This document shows positions 26,127 through 34,076 of a DNA stretch of 64,000 bases, one piece after another; position 1 is the first letter of the stretch; each line of letters opens with the position of its first letter. This DNA comes from Nocardia fusca NBRC 14340 (GTDB lineage: Bacteria; Actinomycetota; Actinomycetes; Mycobacteriales; Mycobacteriaceae): NCBI RefSeq assembly GCF_001618425.1, contig NZ_BDCU01000067.1, positions 1-64,000 of the forward strand. The letters run 5' to 3'. Position numbers and translations under genes: made by a program. Below the pieces are notes generated by a model. That model did not search any database and had not been told where the DNA came from. It saw nothing but the letters and a program-made list of their open reading frames with translations.

Positions 26127-28133
26127 TCAGGACGAGGAGTCCCGCGTCTCGGGCGGCGGTGCCACCGACGGCGGCAGCACGCCGCGCGGCGGACCACCGG
26201 TCTCGGGAGCGGCGACCGCGCCGGTCGGCGGGCCGCTCGCACTCGGTGGCGCCGACTCCGTGACGGCGCCGGCCTGTTCTGCCGGAGCCGAAACCCCGGC
26301 CCCGCCGGCGACCGGCCGCACCACCTGCTCCTCGGTACCCGTGGCCACAGCCGCCGGAGCAGCCACGAACGAGGGGTGGGCGAGGATCTCCTGGTGCGCG
26401 TATACCGCATCGCGCAGGACTTGCCGGTCCGGCTCCTCCGCCAGTAGCGCCACCAGCTCGTTGCAGCGCCGATCCCACACCATGGCCCGCAGTGCGTTCA
26501 CTTCGTCATCCACCCGGATGGCGCCGAGATCGACCCGGCCCACATCGAGCCGCTGCGACACCATCTCCGCGGCAAGGAGGTCGTCCGCGTCGCGGAGTTC
26601 GTCCCACCAGGACGTGGGCACATCCTCGCCGGCCTGCACCTTCGCCAGGATCCGATCCCGGATCGCACGCGAACCGGAGCTGTCGAAATGCTGCGAAACG
26701 GAGCGGCCGAGCTGAGCATGAGCGTCCAGGGCAAGTTCCACGATGCGCCTGTGCACCTGGGCGTCCGGCACCGCCGCCACCGATTCCAGCGCGGGACCGG
26801 AACCGGTGAGGCCGAGCCGGTCGGTGGTATCGGGGGTGAGCACCCGGAGATCGAGATCGGACCCGGGCTCGACGAGACCCTGCATGGCGACCTCGCTCAG
26901 CCGGCTCCGCAGGCCGGGGTCGATCGGGCCGGAGGAGGCGATCGCGGAAAGCACCGCATTGGCTTTCGCGCCCCACACCCGGCCGAATTCGGCCAGGGTT
27001 CGTGCCGGGTCCGAAATCCCCTCCCACGGTGCGGCGACCTCGCCGTCGGCACCGAGCAGTTCGTCCCATAGCCACGGTGTCGACACCTGGCGCGGCAGGA
27101 AGAGACCGGCGGGAAGCCAGCCCCGGCCCTCGTTGGAGGTGATGAACAGACCCGCACCGGCAGGACCGCGCAATACCGCTACCGCCCAGGTTATTCCCAC
27201 CGCCTCGTCGGTAGCGGCCAGAACCGCCTGGAGCAGGGTCTTGGCGATGAGAAGGTCTTCGTTCACCGCGTCGCCGACGATGTAGGCAGGCTCGGCTTCC
27301 TTGTCCTTCGCCGAGGCCACTGCCGAGTTGAACGGTGTCGGAGTCCCGACGACCGGGACGGCGGTCCCGTCCTGTGCGTTCGCGCCGCCGGCCGGGGTCG
27401 TGGTCGTGCCGCGGTCGTCGCCCGAGCCGGCGCCGACGCCGGGGAGGCCGCCGACCAGCGCGCCACCGGGTGGAACCGTTCCGGCACCGGACGGGGCGCC
27501 GGAGACGGCATTATTGCCCGCCGGTGCGGTTCCTGCGCCCGCAGTGTGCTCGGTGGGCGGGACCGCGCCGGGCGTGGCGGTGACGCCACCGGCGGCAATG
27601 CCGTTCTGGCCCTGTCCGGGCGGGGCACCGCTCGGGCCCTGTCCGGCACCGTTCGCGGCGGCCGCCGGATTCATCTGCTCCGGCGGCGTCGACGGACCGA
27701 AGCCCGCGCCGGCGCCCGGCCCGGTGACCACAGGTGCACCCATTTGACTGTTGGGGGCTGTCGAATTGGGAGCGAACCCTGCCGTGACCGGATCGCCGAA
27801 GGTCCCGACGCGACCGCCGACGTCCTCGCCCGAACGGTTGACGCTCGCGGCGGCTTCGGCGTCGGTCCGCTCATAGGCATCCGCGGATTCTCGCAGCGAG
27901 GCGGCGGTTTGCTCGTGTTCCCTGGCCAGGGCCTCGCCGGCGCGTAGCCGAGCGTCGTAGTACCGTTCCAGCGCTTCCTTGACCGGATTGGCGATTTTGC
28001 CGTAGGTGGGTTCGAAGTTGGCGAGCCATTCGGATGGCGGCTGGGCCCATTCCCGGGTCTCCGCCGCTACTTGATCGTGCTGGAGTGCCAGCTGACGCAG
28101 TACCGCAGGGTCGATATCCAACCATTCCGGCAT
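26127..28133 (-). CDS. EspC-type targeting domain fused to a C-terminal domain shared with the 28225-30783 product
   Basis: The protein has 668 residues. The N-terminal 105 or so (IDPAVLRQLALQHDQVAAET, then YERTDAEAAASVN) match the small helical EspC-type type VII target family. A Gly/Pro/Thr-rich linker (about 110-265) is followed by a folded domain of about 350 residues containing WAVAVLRGPAG, SNEGRGWLPAGLFLP, WWDELRDADDLLAAE and RRCNELVALL. That domain is clearly paralogous to the end of the next gene and resembles, as far as I can judge, the DUF5631/DUF5632 region of M. tuberculosis Rv3899c. It is probably an ESX-exported protein. An inverted repeat (28180-28195) lies 47 bp upstream. Confidence 0.7.
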   Translation of the reverse strand: MPEWLDIDPAVLRQLALQHDQVAAETREWAQPPSEWLANFEPTYGKIANPVKEALERYYDARLRAGEALAREHEQTAASLRESADAYERTDAEAAASVNRSGEDVGGRVGTFGDPVTAGFAPNSTAPNSQMGAPVVTGPGAGAGFGPSTPPEQMNPAAAANGAGQGPSGAPPGQGQNGIAAGGVTATPGAVPPTEHTAGAGTAPAGNNAVSGAPSGAGTVPPGGALVGGLPGVGAGSGDDRGTTTTPAGGANAQDGTAVPVVGTPTPFNSAVASAKDKEAEPAYIVGDAVNEDLLIAKTLLQAVLAATDEAVGITWAVAVLRGPAGAGLFITSNEGRGWLPAGLFLPRQVSTPWLWDELLGADGEVAAPWEGISDPARTLAEFGRVWGAKANAVLSAIASSGPIDPGLRSRLSEVAMQGLVEPGSDLDLRVLTPDTTDRLGLTGSGPALESVAAVPDAQVHRRIVELALDAHAQLGRSVSQHFDSSGSRAIRDRILAKVQAGEDVPTSWWDELRDADDLLAAEMVSQRLDVGRVDLGAIRVDDEVNALRAMVWDRRCNELVALLAEEPDRQVLRDAVYAHQEILAHPSFVAAPAAVATGTEEQVVRPVAGGAGVSAPAEQAGAVTESAPPSASGPPTGAVAAPETGGPPRGVLPPSVAPPPETRDSSS

Positions 28134-28179
28134 GCTCGATCAATCCTTTCCCACCAGCGATTCTCCTCATTGTCGATTC

Positions 28180-28195
28180 TTCCCAACTATGGGGA
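28180..28195. promoter_or_regulatory. TTCCC-N6-GGGGA inverted repeat, site e
   Basis: TTCCC (28180-28184), AACTAT, GGGGA (28191-28195), 47 bp upstream of the start at 28133. It implies that this gene is transcribed separately from the long operon upstream. Confidence 0.6.
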
Positions 28196-28224
28196 GATCC
28201 TACGGTCGGGAAAAGACGCTGTTT

Positions 28225-30783
28225 TCACCGTCGATCACCAGTGGTGACCGTGGACCGCCGCGGTGCCGGTGGGGCCGCCGGCGGCGCCGCGAACAGCGGA
28301 TGTCCCAGCACCTGGGCGTGCGCGTACACCGAGTCGCGCAGTGTCTGGCGCGATTTCTCCTCCGACAAGAGCAGAACCAACTCGTTGCAGCGGCGTTGGA
28401 AAGTGAGTGCACGCAATATCGAGAGTTCCGAGCCAGGGTCGAGGTCGGCCGCGCCGGAACGGAGTTCCCCGAGCCCGATTCGACTGGTGTCGGCGCGGTG
28501 TCCGAGCACGGTCGCGGCGATCAGATCGTCGGCATCCTGGAGTTCCTCCCACCAACTGTCGGCGAACTCGCGGCCGTCGCGCAGCGCACGCAGGATCCGC
28601 AGCCTGATCTCCGGCGCCTCCATCGTGTCCACCGTCGCGAGTTCCGCTCGCTGGACCCGGATATGCGCGTCGACCGCCAGCTCCAGACAGCGCAGCGCGA
28701 TATCGCGGTCGATGACCTTGGCCGCGCGGTCGAGCAGGCGGGTCGAGGACGTGATCCCCAGGCGATCCAGCGTGCCCGGGGCGGGACTGCGCAGATCCAT
28801 GGTGTCCGAGGCCGCCACCGACCCGGCCAGCGCGACGGTGCCGAGCCGCGCGCCGAGCACGGGATCCATGGGCTGCGACGAGGCCAGCGCGGACAATTTC
28901 GAACCGGACTTCGCACCCCAGGCGATCGCGAACTCCACCAGGATCCGAGCGGGGTCCGCCGTACCTTCCCACCCCGACCCCTCGGATACGGCCCACAGCC
29001 ACGGCAGCGACACTTCGGTGGGCAGATGGAGCCGGGCAGGCAACCAGCCGCGGCCCTCGTTCGACGTGACGAACGCGCTGACCCCGCTGGAGTGGCGCAG
29101 AATCGCCACTGCCCAGTCCACACCGACGACCCAGGAATCGGTGGCCGCACGGATCCCGCCCAGTAGTGTGCGCGCGAGGACCAGGTCCCCGTCGACACGT
29201 TCGCCGACCACGAAGGCCGGTGCGGACGCCGAGATCATGGCGGCGCCGACAGCATCCTGTACGAAATCGCCCGGCCCGCGGGACTTCCCGGCGCCCGGAT
29301 CACTGTCCGGCACCGGCACCATCTGTTTTCCGCCAGGCGGCGCGCTGACCCCCTGCTGGGACGCGGAGGCGAGCGCTTTACCGGTCGCGCCCGGCCCGCG
29401 CTGCGATTCGACCGGTCCCACCGCGCTCCGGCCGGCCTGTGCCGATGTCACCGCCGCAGGGGTGGTGCCGGCGGCGCCGCTCACTGCCGGACTACTGGTC
29501 GGAGCCGCGGTGCCGGCGCCGGTTGTCGCCGGAGCCGTGGTTGTTCCCGCGACCGGACCCAGCGCCGCCGGCAGTACCGGCGGCACGGCCCCCGCAGGCG
29601 CACTCTCGGCATCGGACTCCGGCGTGGTGTGTGTACCGGCGGGCCGGGCAAGACCCCAGGTCTCCGGCGTATCGGCACCGTCGTGGGCCGAGACCTCACG
29701 GTCTGGCGGCGCGGATTCGTCAGGCCCGCCGCCGGTCTCGGTGCTCGACGATTCGCTGGATTCGGTGGATTCGTCGACAGCGGCCGTATCGGCGCCGGTC
29801 TCGGCACCGTCCCCACCGGTTTCGGCCGGTGGGGCCGCGTCCTCCACCTGGTCTCCCGGCTGCGGCACTCCGGGCCCCACGGTTACCGGGCTCGTTTCCG
29901 CCGGCGCCGGACCAGCGGTATCGGTCGGCCCGCCCGGCTCCGTGAGCGCGGGCGGCATATCTTCGGTGCCCACCGGTGGTTGCACGTCGAGGGCAGGCGG
30001 CGGCCCGGACACCGGCGGGCCCGGCTGCGGATGTAGCAGGTCGTCGATCAGGTCTATGAGGATCTGCCCGAAGATCGGATCGGGTCGCACGGGCCGGTCG
30101 TGGCCGGGAACCCAGGGCCCGGGTTCGAACCCGGGCCCGTGGTGGCGCGGAACGTCGTGGTGCCGCCCGGGCCCGCCGGGGGTTCCGGGTCCGCGGGGTG
30201 CCACACCGGGAACGCCCCCACCCTTGCGCCACGGTCCCGGTTGCCCTAGAGCTTCGGCGATATCGTCCAGCCGCGGTAGCCCCTGCGGCCCCAGCGAACT
30301 CAGTGCGGCGGCGACGATATCGCGCACATCTCCCCGGGCATCGGCCAGGATGGCCTCCGTCGCCTGACGATCGGCTTCGGCCTCGGCCGCATCGCCTTCC
30401 TCACCGTCGTCGTTGTTGTCCCCCCGCGTGGCCTGCTCGATCCGTTCGGCGGCATCGGCGACCACGTCGAGGATCTGGTTACGGGTACGCCGGACCACGT
30501 CACCGAAGGTATCGAAGGTATCCGCGGCGGCGGAGAGAGCGGCCGCGAACGCCCGGGGATTCTCCTCCAACGCCACGAGCGCCCGCCGGATCTCCGCCAG
30601 ACCCACCGACTGCTGGACCGTCTGTTCGAATGCGCGCCGTGCCTGCTCCACATCGACCAGGTTCAGGGCGGCGGCACCCTCACGAGCGTTGTCCGCCAAA
30701 CCGTGCCAGGCCGACGGCGGTATCTGCGGCCAGCGGTCCCCGACGATCCGGTCCCAGTACGGGCTCGTCTGCTCCGGCGCCAT
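28225..30783 (-). CDS. CpnT-like N-terminal module fused to the same C-terminal domain as the 26127-28133 product
   Basis: The protein has 852 residues. The N-terminal 150 or so (YWDRIVGDRWPQIPPSAWHG, then IRRALVALEENPRAFAAALS) look like the helical WXG100-like module of CpnT-type proteins. A long acidic/Pro-rich, probably disordered middle (about 180-540) is followed by the conserved C-terminal domain (FVTSNEGRGWLPARLHLP, WWEELQDADDLIAA, RRCNELVLLLSEE). Only about 90 bp separate it from the downstream paralogue. Two different type VII targeting modules on one effector-like domain suggest two export routes or partners. The biochemical role is unknown. Confidence 0.7.
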   Translation of the reverse strand: MAPEQTSPYWDRIVGDRWPQIPPSAWHGLADNAREGAAALNLVDVEQARRAFEQTVQQSVGLAEIRRALVALEENPRAFAAALSAAADTFDTFGDVVRRTRNQILDVVADAAERIEQATRGDNNDDGEEGDAAEAEADRQATEAILADARGDVRDIVAAALSSLGPQGLPRLDDIAEALGQPGPWRKGGGVPGVAPRGPGTPGGPGRHHDVPRHHGPGFEPGPWVPGHDRPVRPDPIFGQILIDLIDDLLHPQPGPPVSGPPPALDVQPPVGTEDMPPALTEPGGPTDTAGPAPAETSPVTVGPGVPQPGDQVEDAAPPAETGGDGAETGADTAAVDESTESSESSSTETGGGPDESAPPDREVSAHDGADTPETWGLARPAGTHTTPESDAESAPAGAVPPVLPAALGPVAGTTTAPATTGAGTAAPTSSPAVSGAAGTTPAAVTSAQAGRSAVGPVESQRGPGATGKALASASQQGVSAPPGGKQMVPVPDSDPGAGKSRGPGDFVQDAVGAAMISASAPAFVVGERVDGDLVLARTLLGGIRAATDSWVVGVDWAVAILRHSSGVSAFVTSNEGRGWLPARLHLPTEVSLPWLWAVSEGSGWEGTADPARILVEFAIAWGAKSGSKLSALASSQPMDPVLGARLGTVALAGSVAASDTMDLRSPAPGTLDRLGITSSTRLLDRAAKVIDRDIALRCLELAVDAHIRVQRAELATVDTMEAPEIRLRILRALRDGREFADSWWEELQDADDLIAATVLGHRADTSRIGLGELRSGAADLDPGSELSILRALTFQRRCNELVLLLSEEKSRQTLRDSVYAHAQVLGHPLFAAPPAAPPAPRRSTVTTGDRR

Positions 30784-30792
30784 CGTGTCCGA

Positions 30793-31098
30793 TCAGACCG
30801 CGGCAGAGCGCACGGTCGCCTGACCGTCGATATCGGCGTTCGACAGTACGGTCGTGCCGTAACCGGTGGCCTCGACGGTAATTCCGGACTGTTCCGCGAC
30901 GTCGGCTGCCGCAGTAGTGAAGGTGTCGCGAATCCAGTCCAGTTTGCCGGTCATATCACGGTCCAGCGGCGACTCGGCTTTCGATTGCAATACCAGCGAA
31001 TCCACGGTGGTACCGACATCATCGGTCATCACCGTGAGCGCCCCGGCGGCATCACCGACAGTCGCCTTCACCGCGTCGAGGGAGAGGATGTTCACCAT
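30793..31098 (-). CDS. Small helical ESX-locus protein (EspC/EspF-like size class)
   Basis: The protein has 101 residues, begins MVNILSLDAVKATVGDAAG and is predicted to form two helices. It has no WxG turn and no YxxxD/E that I can identify with confidence. Its size, helix content and position just before a CpnT-like gene suggest a small type VII partner, like the WXG100 gene commonly found before polymorphic toxins. I do not recognise a specific family. Confidence 0.55.
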   Translation of the reverse strand: MVNILSLDAVKATVGDAAGALTVMTDDVGTTVDSLVLQSKAESPLDRDMTGKLDWIRDTFTTAAADVAEQSGITVEATGYGTTVLSNADIDGQATVRSAAV

Positions 31099-31127
31099 GG
31101 TTGTGTCCTGTCTGTCCGGTGCGAGGG

Positions 31128-31496
31128 TCAGGCCGGGCGGAGGCCGAAAGCCTCGTCTTCCATGGTCTGATAGGTGGCCTCGGTCGGCAGGCCGAACGAG
31201 TCGATCGTGTAGGAGCGAGCGCCGTTGGACTCCATCTCGCGCCGCAGACCGAGGCGCGATTTGGCGTGTGCGAGCGCGGCCACCTTGAGTATCTCCGCAC
31301 TCAACCAGCTGTCACCGTTGTCCTGCGCCTCGTCGGTGATGTGCAACCCGACGATCTCACCGTCCCGGTCGCAGGCCACTCCGACGGTGTGATCGGGGTT
31401 GAACACCTCGTGTATCTGCGGGGCGGCCGCGGATTTGGTGGCCGCACCTTCGTCCTGATCGTCTTCGATATCGTCGTAGTCGAAATCGTCGTTCAT
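31128..31496 (-). CDS. EspH-like YbaB-fold protein
   Basis: The protein has 122 residues from an ATG at 31496 with GGAG 7 bp upstream. An acidic N-terminus (DDFDYDDIEDDQDEG) is followed by a YbaB-like core (VGVACDRDGEIVGLHITDEA, then AEILKVAALAHAKSRLG). EspH of ESX-1 has the same plan, an acidic N-terminus and a YbaB-type core, and acts in the cytosol in export of EspE/EspF. It may be a chaperone for a neighbouring large protein. This is one of two YbaB-like genes in the operon; the other is at 32197. Confidence 0.6.
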   Translation of the reverse strand: MNDDFDYDDIEDDQDEGAATKSAAAPQIHEVFNPDHTVGVACDRDGEIVGLHITDEAQDNGDSWLSAEILKVAALAHAKSRLGLRREMESNGARSYTIDSFGLPTEATYQTMEDEAFGLRPA

Positions 31497-31513
31497 CTTC
31501 TTCTCCTGCGGAT

Positions 31514-32200
31514 TTATCCGGCTGCCCGGTCCAAGGTTTCCGACAGCGCCGACCACGCGGCGTCGCCGATGGTCATCACCAGCCGCAGCGGCCATACCCG
31601 CGCTCCCAGGTACATTTCACCGGTGCCGTCGCCGAGCAGGTCCAGATAGTCCGAACCTTCGACATCGGAGTTCATCGATACCGTGGTCACCGGCGGATTA
31701 CCGTCGTCCACACTGACGATCGAACCACCGCCGCCCGGTATGAAGCTCTTGCGGCACCGCGGACTGCTGCCGATCGCCACATCGGCACTGTTGGTGGTCA
31801 CGGTGATGTCCGGGTTCAGCAGCAACTGCATCACCCAGGACCGTGCGGCCAGTTCGGGCCGGTCACCGTTGATCCCGATGACCAGCGAACCGGCCAGGTC
31901 GACCACCAATACCTGGTCGGAGCTGGTGATACCGACGACCACCAGCCGATTGGAGCTGTCGAGCGGAGCGGGCAGATCATCGGCTGCGACCGTGCTCGAA
32001 TCGGCCCCGATACCGCCGTTGGCGGCCGGATATTTGGTGACGATACCGGTGGAGACATCGACGGAGAAGGCGACGGCCGGGTTCGGCGCGCCGGACCCCA
32101 GCGCGGCCAGGCGCGTGAGACCTTCCTCGTGCAGCCAGCCGATGGCATCGGCGGCCGAGACCGAATCGTCCGCCGCCTCCGCGGCCTCGATGCCGGTCAC
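31514..32200 (-). CDS. Conserved-looking ESX-locus protein of unknown function
   Basis: The 228-residue soluble protein has no signal peptide or membrane helix. Alternating strands and helices are visible (VLVVDLAGSLVIGINGD, ITVTTNSADVAIG, TTVSMNSDVEGSDYLDLLG). The ARSWVMQLLLNPDITV stretch loosely recalls a segment in large actinobacterial BTAD/type VII proteins. Its start overlaps the EspL-like stop by 4 bp, so it is translated with espB and the EspL-like gene and may work with them. I cannot assign a function. Confidence 0.6.
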   Translation of the reverse strand: MTGIEAAEAADDSVSAADAIGWLHEEGLTRLAALGSGAPNPAVAFSVDVSTGIVTKYPAANGGIGADSSTVAADDLPAPLDSSNRLVVVGITSSDQVLVVDLAGSLVIGINGDRPELAARSWVMQLLLNPDITVTTNSADVAIGSSPRCRKSFIPGGGGSIVSVDDGNPPVTTVSMNSDVEGSDYLDLLGDGTGEMYLGARVWPLRLVMTIGDAAWSALSETLDRAAG

Positions 32201-32559
32201 CGCACCGCCTCGGCGATACCGGCGGACTCACGACCATCCGCCGCGCCGTCCGCCGCGCTGTTCTCGGTGATCACAGTTTCCATGATCGCCTGATACTGCC
32301 GGGCGGCATCCCGGGTGCTCTCCCGGATGGCGGCCATGATCTCGGCCGCCAGTTCCTCGCTGGTGAACCGGCCCGCGGTACCCGGCGCGAGGTAGAGACT
32401 GGTGAGCCGCCCCATCGCGTCCACCTCCGGGATGACGGTGCCGCTGGGCGAGGGCCGCCGGGCACGCACATCGTCGATACGCTCTCGCATATCGGCGATG
32501 CGATGCCGTAATTCGCGGGCCGCGTCCAGCGCGGCCTGCACGTCTGGGTGGATGCTCAT
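32197..32559 (-). CDS. EspL-like YbaB/EbfC-family protein
   Basis: The 120-residue protein has a long first helix (VQAALDAARELRHRIADMRE), a beta-hairpin core (EVDAMGRLTSLYLAPG) and a last helix (SEELAAEIMAAIRESTRDAA), the YbaB/EbfC fold. In ESX-1, EspL has this fold, is encoded beside espB and helps stabilise Esp proteins in the cytosol. Here it overlaps the end of the EspB-like gene by 4 bp, the same partnership in reversed order. Confidence 0.75.
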   Translation of the reverse strand: MSIHPDVQAALDAARELRHRIADMRERIDDVRARRPSPSGTVIPEVDAMGRLTSLYLAPGTAGRFTSEELAAEIMAAIRESTRDAARQYQAIMETVITENSAADGAADGRESAGIAEAVR

Positions 32560-34043
32560 GCGTTACCTCCGGAGCGGGTCGGGGCCTGATTGGCCGGCGT
32601 CGGGGTCGGCTGGGTGACCGTCGGCGCGATGGTGGGCCGTTCCCCGATAACGGGTTCGGTGTGCGGAGTGTCGTCGACGTACATCAAGCGGTCGGGATGC
32701 CAGGCGACGACTCGGTTGCGTTCGTTACCGTTACCGCCGCCGGCACCGCCCATCCCTCCGCCCATGGGCGCCCCCATGGGCATCATGGGCGCGCCGACAC
32801 CGGCACCGGCACCGCGTGCGGCACCGGCTGCGCTTCCGGCACCGTCGCCCAGCGGCAACCGGGGTGGTGACCCGGCACTGCCACCGGTCGCGGCGGCCAA
32901 CGGCATCGCGGTTGTCGCCGACAGCACCTGGACATCGGCCGCACTGGGAATCGTGCTGCCGGGCAGCGAGGGCGAGAGCGACGGCGACCCGCCGGACGGG
33001 CTTCCCAGCGACGGTATCCCGTAATCCCCGAGTCCGTAGTCGTCGAAGGAATCGTCGTACCAGTCGTCGTCGGAGATGTCATCGGTCTGGTCCAGGCCGG
33101 TACTACCGAGCTGCATCATTTGCATCAGCATCGGCAGCATCTGGGAGAGCGAATCGCTGGAACCCCCGGAGCCGGTTTGCGCCGCGGCGGCTGTACCCTC
33201 CGACGAATTCGCGATGCTGGTACCGGTTTCCGTGGCGTAGGACCCCGCGGCTTCGCCCGACCGCACGTTCAATTCGTTGTATTCCGCAGTAGCGGCGGCG
33301 AGCGCGGCTTCGTTCTTCGCCCGCGCCGCGGCCAGCATCCGCTTTCGCGCGGCCAGTATCTCCTCCGGCGTGGGATGTTTCGCCTTGGCGCGGGAGAAGG
33401 CGTTGCCGTAGTCCTCGGCTCCCTGCGCCAATTTATCCATCGCGTCCCCCAACTGGTCCATCCAGCCGCGATACGTGACGAATCGCTGGGCGACCTCTGT
33501 CCCCACCGGCGTCCAATTCTGCAGGATCGAACTCGCGCTATCCATATCGGCGGATGCCTGGGTCCGCGAACTCGCGTTGAACAGTCGTACGGAATCGGCG
33601 AAGCGGTGCGCGGGCTCCGGCCCCGGACCATTGTGCAGCTGCTTGGCGAGGGTCAACGGGTCTCCGGTGACCACGGGCATATTGCTCAGCCCTTCCGGCA
33701 CCCGCCGATACCCCACCGGTTCCACGGCCGGAACCGGGTTGGCGACCAGCTCACCTCCCGAAGCGTTGACCAGACGGGCGCCCTCGTCGTCGGCCACCGA
33801 GTACTCGGTCGCCGCCGCACCGATGCGGTGGGCGTCACGCTGGATCTTGTTCAGTACTCCGATGGTGGCATTGAACAGCGCCGCGGCCTGCGCGTTGAGC
33901 TGCGGAACCGCCTGCGCCGAGATGGGGTCGGCCCCTGCGGGCAGCACCCATTCACGCGGCATCGCGGCTCCGGTGACCCGCGCGAGGTCTGCCGATCGGC
34001 CCGCGACGGACACCAGTTCACCGAGATCGACATTCACCGGCAT
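32556..34043 (-). CDS. espB: EspB-like secreted ESX substrate (PE-PPE fusion fold)
   Basis: The protein has 495 residues. The N-terminal 280 or so follow EspB of ESX-1: a PE-like hairpin ending in the export signal YSVAD (81-85), then a PPE-like part with NWTPVG (around 177) and AKHPTPEEILAARKRM, equivalent to REHPTYEDIVGLERLY in EspB. A Gly/Ser/Met-rich tail follows. The end is also EspB-like: MYVDDTPHTEPVIGERP compares with LYTEDRAWTEAVIGNRR. EspB is exported, cleaved by MycP1 and forms heptameric rings that bind phospholipids. The local mycosin is at 5217-6582. Confidence 0.8.
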   Translation of the reverse strand: MPVNVDLGELVSVAGRSADLARVTGAAMPREWVLPAGADPISAQAVPQLNAQAAALFNATIGVLNKIQRDAHRIGAAATEYSVADDEGARLVNASGGELVANPVPAVEPVGYRRVPEGLSNMPVVTGDPLTLAKQLHNGPGPEPAHRFADSVRLFNASSRTQASADMDSASSILQNWTPVGTEVAQRFVTYRGWMDQLGDAMDKLAQGAEDYGNAFSRAKAKHPTPEEILAARKRMLAAARAKNEAALAAATAEYNELNVRSGEAAGSYATETGTSIANSSEGTAAAAQTGSGGSSDSLSQMLPMLMQMMQLGSTGLDQTDDISDDDWYDDSFDDYGLGDYGIPSLGSPSGGSPSLSPSLPGSTIPSAADVQVLSATTAMPLAAATGGSAGSPPRLPLGDGAGSAAGAARGAGAGVGAPMMPMGAPMGGGMGGAGGGNGNERNRVVAWHPDRLMYVDDTPHTEPVIGERPTIAPTVTQPTPTPANQAPTRSGGNA

Positions 34044-34076
34044 GCCTCATCTCCTCTCACCGTGGCTGCACATCCA

